This document shows, piece after piece, positions 57,848 to 64,000 of a DNA stretch of 64,000 nt. The notes beneath the pieces are model-generated. The model was not told the origin of the DNA and searched no databases. It saw nothing but the letters and a program-made list of their open reading frames with translations. The stretch covers positions 12,437,578 to 12,501,577 of the forward strand of contig NC_091014.1 of NCBI RefSeq assembly GCF_041296385.1, read 5' to 3'. Source of the stretch: Aphelocoma coerulescens. Taxonomy: Eukaryota > Chordata > Aves > Passeriformes > Corvidae. A program made the position numbers and the translations under genes. Position 1 is the first letter of the stretch. Each line of letters begins with the position of its first letter.

Positions 57848-60800
57848 AGTATCTTTTTGGGTACTTGTTAGGGCAACAGATAACTGTTATGCTTGCAAAA
57901 CAGAAGCAAAAACAGGACACATAGCATAAGTTAGTATAGCATGAAAGGAAAGAATTTATAGCATGAGAAACATATTTGCAATGAGAAATTAATTTTATAC
58001 TTGAGTTCATCCTGCAGATCAGTATCACAAGATGCAGGCTGGATTCATTTTGGTTGAAGATGAACCAGAAAGGGGCCAGCTCTGAAAGGTCCATTGTGAG
58101 TCCATGGGATTAGACTAGTTGATACTTTTTAGGAGATGCTATAGTGCTGGCAGCATCCTCAGAAGTTAGCTTTCTCTTGGTTTTCCTTGATGTATGGCAT
58201 TCCTTTGTTGTTGAAATGTCTCCAACCAAAAAAAGTTGATATCTTCATACATTGACTGTTCCCTTTCTGAGTAAGGGCATCTGCCAGCTCTTCTCTGACA
58301 ACTGGTGAATTAGTACATCTTTTATGTGTTCCTTAGGAGCAAAACCCAGATCCCCTTTTCATGGTGTCTTTGGTCTTTTATTGATTAAAAGATGCCTCCA
58401 GACTGTAGTACAGGACAGACTGCTCTACTCAATTTTCTTTGAAATGTCTCTCCTCCATTTGTTTAATTACAGTACCAAAAATCAGATGCCTTTGTGGAAT
58501 ACCTCTGAATTCACCTCAGGAATAAGATTATAGCTTCAGCTGAAGGCAGTTTCTAAACAGCCAGCCATGGGTGCTCTGCTCCAAGCTTCAACCAACATCA
58601 CACATTCATAAATTTTTGAAACATTATGATTTCTTTCTTTTTGCTGGGACAAACATGATTTTCACTCCCCTCACTGTCTCAGTAAGAACAAGAGAGTTCC
58701 TCAGCTCTAGATGTTCCCCCTCAGGAGTTCACTACTTTGATGTAGAAACTAGTTCTGAATCTGAGTTAAACTGGCATGCTGACACCATTGCAACTTGTTA
58801 CTTGTGTGAAAGAAATCTCATCATTAGCAGGGGGTCTAAATTATTGGTTGTTTGTAATGTTTGACTGCAAGCAAAAATATTTTTTTCCCCTCAGTATTAT
58901 AGAGTCTGAAAGTCCTTAGGGTGGTTGGCTTGTGCTATACTGATACAGACATGTATAGATATTTCCCTTTTTATGAGGTATTTCTTTAGATCTGACATCT
59001 CTTGCAAGAAAGAGGTATAAAGATATAGTTGCATTAGGTTCATGCAGATATATACAGACCCAATACTTGCTTGTTTGGGACACCAAGAGACTTGGTCCTG
59101 TGGAGTTCACTTCCTCTGGGAACTCAGCATGGCTGGTGGCTGGCAGGGCCAGTAGGACCTGCTGTTGATTAATACTGATCCCCAAGCTGCATTATTTTTT
59201 CAATTGTCCATGCAGTTTCTGAAAACTTCACATAGAGTAAGTCCAATGCAATCTTTAAGTTCTTCTATCATGCAAACTAACTTACAGTTTTGGGGCATCA
59301 CTTGGCAGCCCAAGGAGCCTTCAGAAGCAACCTCAACATTCAAATTGAACCCTTAGCACATTTTAGTCTGAAAGGACTCCTGAAGCAAAAAAACCTCATT
59401 CTTAATGTGCAGCAGATGATATGGTTTATTTATTGCATGAAATATGCATTGTAAAGTCACTGTTTCATCCTGTGCCATCATCCTCTATGTGTCTTCCTAA
59501 AGCAAAAGAGACACTTGAAGAGTCCCTAAATGTAACCATCTGTTTTTTCTGCTCTGACACCTTATACCCCAAAATCTGAATGCAGACCGACTCTGGCATT
59601 ACCATCATCTGAGTTTGTTAGTATAGGATGAGTAAACAATCTGACCTGCACACTAGGGTTGTTCTGCATTTGAGGCCCAAGTTACCAGTATTTGTCCCAG
59701 AGGCCTCACAGTAGTGTTTCAAAATGGATAAAGGTAAAATAATTCAAGACAAGTACTGAAGTTATTGTTTCCTTTCAGTCTTGAAGTGTGTAGAAGAGAA
59801 TACATGAGATGAACTGAAATTGTTTTTACTATAGCTGCAAAAGCATCCAAGAATCTGGCCTTTTATTGTTTTAATTTCCTTTTTTATTGCAATCTTAGAG
59901 AAACAGAAAATTTTTACTATTTTCCTGATTTAAAACCATAAATCTCTCCATTATCTCTGTATGCTAGTTGAATACTGTCAAGCATGTTAAAAATAAAAAA
60001 AAGTAAATTGACTGCTGGCATTTCTTATATGGTGTAAAATTTACTTACAGTATATTGGGCCTGTAGCATTAAATTAAGGAAATGGCATTGCAAATGTACA
60101 GATCTAATATTTTATGGGGTATGCATCAAAATCTCAACAGAGAAAGCCAGGTGAAATTACAGGGACATCCTGCTTGATAATCTTCGTCTTTGAGGCTCTT
60201 TTAATGGCTTTGTACCATATGCAGACTGATATTGACCTTAATATGCACAGATAATAAAGCTGGAAATGTGTAACTATTAATGCACACCCCGGTGGCTTGC
60301 CAAATTCTTTATTGTCCCAAGATTTTAGCCCTCTAGTTTTCTCTTTTAATTAAGTAAAAACTGCGAAAATGTAGTAAATTCTGTTCAAAACTACTAGGCA
60401 TGCTCCTGAATTACAGACTGTATTGATTTCAGTCCAGTAGATCATAGCCATGGGGACAATGTGCCTGAAGGGTAACAAAGTGAACCTACAGCTCTGTCAT
60501 CTCATTTTTGTCCCCTGATGTGACACCTTTCCGCTTCTGGGGATGCAGAGTGAGCAATTTTAGTCCAGCTGTAATCCTGTGTTTTGTTCTGTGGCTCAGC
60601 AAGCTGGGGTATTAGAGAAATGCAGCAGCAGCCTCCTCCCCAGAGGTTGAGGGCATCGTGTCTCTGCAGGCAGAGTGCATGATCTTGCTGGAGTACCCAC
60701 CATCTGCCTGCCTACAGCTCCTGGGAACAGGAGCATTTTATTTCGCTGTTGAAACATATTATGTAAGCACACATATTTTTCACAATCTAATTTTGCACAA

Positions 60801-63800
60801 TGCACAGTGTCTCTTTTGGTCATTTGCATTTTCCAGCAGTGCTAATTAAATCAGTACAAGGGGACTCAGCTAACCAACCGAGACTGTCCCAGAATATAAC
60901 AGCCTCTTCATGCGCTGAGCAGCTGGTTCAGTGCTCCAAGACCAAGTGCTGTCTTTCATGCTAAAGTACCATTCTACACAAAAGGTACCTTTGAAGGCAT
61001 AAAGACATTGCTCTATTGGCTATACATACAGTAATTTTGAAGTGTTTATTGAGTGGCATTACAAGGACTTCAATTTTTTTGTTTTAAAAAATCAGTCCTA
61101 TTTTTGTAGGTTTTTAAGAACAGGCTAATTTGAAGCTATGTGTTTGCATGCTGGGGATCTACTATTTTTGTCTGACACAGAGACATGGGCTCATGCAGTC
61201 TGGCTGTGCCTAGAAGTGAAGAACAGTGTTGCAATGCTTACAAAACTCTGTCAGCAGTAAGTACATGGCAATTGTTTGCTTTATCATCTACAAATCTCTA
61301 TGTTGTATTTTGTGGTTATTTATTTGCTTTCATTTCATCCTTCTAGCTTCTCTCTCAGACAAGCTGGAAGATGTTCCTTTCCATATGTGTAAAAAAGAGC
61401 GACTGTAGGAATTGTATCCTCAGTGGGAGTGATTCAGAGGCAGAAGCAGTGAGTCTGCCCTGCCACATTGCAGCAGCCAGAACACCCAGACTTTGATGGT
61501 TCTTTTTTGCCTTGACAACATGTTTCTCAGGGACAGACCACCAAACATAATGAGCCAGAGTGTGATCCAGAGCAATAGTTCTCCAATGTGGAATTTTCTG
61601 GTATCTGGAGCTGAGTGCTTTTATGACAAATATTGTTATATTTAATTAACACCTAAGTAGGGTGTTAATTCCCTTTCAGTGGAATTAACAGTATGGTCTT
61701 CTTGTACAGCTCTAAATATTATGTCTACTGCTAGTCTAGTTATTTCTTCTTTGTTTTGTTTTTGAGCCTAATAATGATCTGTTCCACTAGTAGAGCAGAA
61801 TTCATTCCAGGTGACCTCAGGCACTCCACAGTCTTCATTCTCTTCTGTCTTGACTGAAATGCAGGTTTCTTGGTGCGTAGCACGTATCACCACTTCAGTG
61901 TTACCCTGCAAGGGCTAAACAGTGCATCCTCTGGTCCAGTGGCCTCTCAACACGCCGGGGCACTCACCTGCACTTGGCTTGGAGAGAGAAGTGCCACTTG
62001 CTCAGTTTCCAGCATGACTCATTTTGGTTTTGTGTGCTGAGAAATTTTCTGACTGTCCTGGTTAATCTGTGTGATAACTGCAAGGTGGTACCACTGTGGG
62101 CTGCAAGCTGAGAGGAGCATCCCAGACAAATGAAACAGAGAGGGCTGTGACACTTACTGGTGGCTGAGTATTGTGTGGTTTATAAAACTGGAGAATACCT
62201 ACTCAGCCTCAGGCTTATTTGCATGTTTTGTGTTGCCCTAATTTCCCATTGCTGAAAAATAGTTGTAAAGCATCTCCTCTTTTAATTTTTCTCAGTGTTT
62301 TACTCTTTTTTTGACTAGATATGAATGCCATGACACTTGATTCTGGAAAACAGCATTTTCAGGGAAGGAAACACATTTGATAACATATATGCAATTCAGT
62401 CTCAGACATTATCAATAATTTTGTGAACTCTGAAAAATTCAGATTATATTGCAAAATTGAGTTTGCAATTGACAAGTTTCTTGAGTGCAAAGTCTGCAAA
62501 ATGCTGTTGTGCTATTTATCAGAAAGCAATTAAGTAATATATTGTGGTAGTGATTTCTCATGGTACATTATGAGGTCAGACTGAGATGCTACAAAGACTT
62601 TAAAAAACTGGGCTGCCATGATTCAGATACCAACCTAAATCATATTTTTAAGCTATTATTGGAACTCATACAATGGTAACCTCTGTGAGCTTGCTTCCCT
62701 CATAAATTGTGTATTACTGGGATTCTTTTACCCAGATTAATTTTTCTTTTTACAAAGTGTCAGCGAATAATTCACAGCCTATTAATATGGCAATATTATT
62801 TCCAGAAGTAAGGAAAATAAGTCTCTATCTCAAGCAATTAAAATTTTGCAGCTATGATTTAAGTAAAATACCTTTCAAATAATTCAAGTCTGGTAAAATT
62901 ATGCCACTATTCCAATTCAGGCTTTCATATTTTATTTAAATACACGTCAGACCTCAAAGTTCCATCACAGTTGTCTTTCACAAAGAAGATAAAATGAAAA
63001 GAGTGTTAGAGAAAAAGAATACTTGTGTCCATAGCAGATGAACAGTTGTACTGATATATTAATAGAAGAAGAGTATTAAACAGAATAGTCACTTTTCCAT
63101 TAAAGGTGAGGAGCAGTTTCTGTCTAGTTTTGCAGGGAGCTGGCTTTACCCATTGCAAAGCAAGGACAGGAGGATGTTTGTCCACTGGAAGAGAAATTTG
63201 AACATATAAACTCTGCTTTTGCTTGAATAGTAAAACTTGTAACAGAATCTTCTTGAAGACTGACATTTAGCTCCCAGCACTAGGTTTTAGGGGCAGGTGC
63301 CCCAGAAGGGAGCTCAGGGGGACTGCAGGGGCTCTGGATGTGGACAGCTGAGGTGGCTTTTGGTGCAAGTAAGATGTGTGTGCATGCTTCCTGAGGAATA
63401 TTGTCTGAGCAGGCCCTTCTTCCAGGTGTTCTGGGCATTCACCAGCTGATCCCAAGAGAGGTTGTAGGGTTTCAGTGCTGAGTGACTCACCCTTAAAGCA
63501 CTGAGTATTACTGATGCACTGAGGCATTATTTGTACCCAGCCAGAATGAAGGAGGCTCCCATTATCACCATTATTGTGTATCACAGATTAATGCTGCATT
63601 TTTCAGAGAAGTCAATTTGTCTCTTTTTGTCTAATGAGCATGTCAGTAAGCAGCACATGGGTGTTTTTTTGTTTTCCAAGTATACACATGAAAAAATATT
63701 TTGCTACAGTTTGATTAAAAATAAAATTCTTGCATCTTTATTACTTTTTTTTTTCCTCATTAGCTAAATTTGTCTGTTAGACATTTGTGACTCATGTAGA

Positions 63801-64000
63801 TTTTCCCAGAATACAAAACATCTTCCTGGAAATTTATCCAACTCAAATAACAATATAAATGTTTTTCTGGAGCTAAAAACAGCCTTAGTAGTCTGTTGAA
63901 ATGTTTTTAGTATATTTCATTTAGTCTTTGGTTAAACTTACTCTGTGAGTTTTCATCTTTATGTGCCATTAGTTTTCAAAGAGGCTTTGTCTTTAGAAGA

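Larger units (their letters stand above)
53042..64000. other. Unassigned non-coding DNA right of the provirus
   Basis: About 11 kb without a supportable gene. It holds an ACAA microsatellite, a polypurine tract and a compound AAT/GAT microsatellite (listed separately), two small direct repeats near 54809-54835 and 54970-55003, and a perfect hairpin at 61644-61670. Short open frames look random. Confidence 0.55.

Noticed and set aside
57684..57929. Frame with a methionine run, and its antisense with a histidine run
   Set aside because: Both are direct readings of the GAT microsatellite and have no protein-like flanks.

Overview
This window looks like AT-rich, gene-poor avian genomic DNA. The evidence is four fragments of CR1 LINEs (the dominant bird retrotransposon, recognised by their 3' ends and a degraded reverse-transcriptase C-terminal reading), two pieces resembling old avian endogenous-retrovirus LTRs, and one complete LTR-bounded provirus of the ERV-L (class III, spumavirus-related) type. 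The exact bird cannot be determined. I found no host protein-coding exon, tRNA, rRNA, CRISPR array or bacterial-type gene I could defend. The small open frames scattered through the window look like chance frames in non-coding DNA.

Layout: 1-45893 is intergenic or intronic DNA. It carries an LTR-like piece (about 836-1458, +), an old CR1 scrap (3483-3762, +), a CR1 scrap on the minus strand (16085-16435), a second LTR-like piece (about 18690-19557, +) and a longer, internally deleted CR1 3' end (27420-28255, +). It also holds possible MIR/L2-type remnants (about 1.7, 32.0 and 34.2 kb) and several microsatellites. 45899-52399 is the provirus, on the minus strand. 52650-53041 is another CR1 3' end (minus). 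53042-64000 is again unassigned, with simple repeats at 55.9, 56.9 and 57.8 kb.

The provirus is the one element with clear coding content. It is 6501 bp long and bounded by two 549-bp LTRs in which I found no difference, flanked by a perfect 5-bp target-site duplication (AGGAT). Reading along the minus strand, the order is 5' LTR (51851-52399), primer-binding site matching the 3' end of tRNA-Lys1,2, gag, a single in-frame amber codon, pol (protease, reverse transcriptase, RNase H, integrase), a short purine-rich tract and 3' LTR (45899-46447). There is no env and no dUTPase. Both reading frames are unbroken and the catalytic residues I checked in pol are present, so the insertion is recent.

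The most unusual part is Gag. It has an N-terminal region with three hydrophobic, probably membrane-spanning segments. This is followed by a perfectly phased array of five 19-residue repeats, 57 bp each in DNA. Each repeat carries a TQT or IQT core resembling the anchor of dynein light chain LC8 binding sites, and diverged copies on each side bring the total to seven. The capsid-like and Arg-rich C-terminal parts follow. Membrane insertion plus a multivalent LC8-type array in an ERV-L Gag is, as far as I can judge, the feature most likely to be undescribed.
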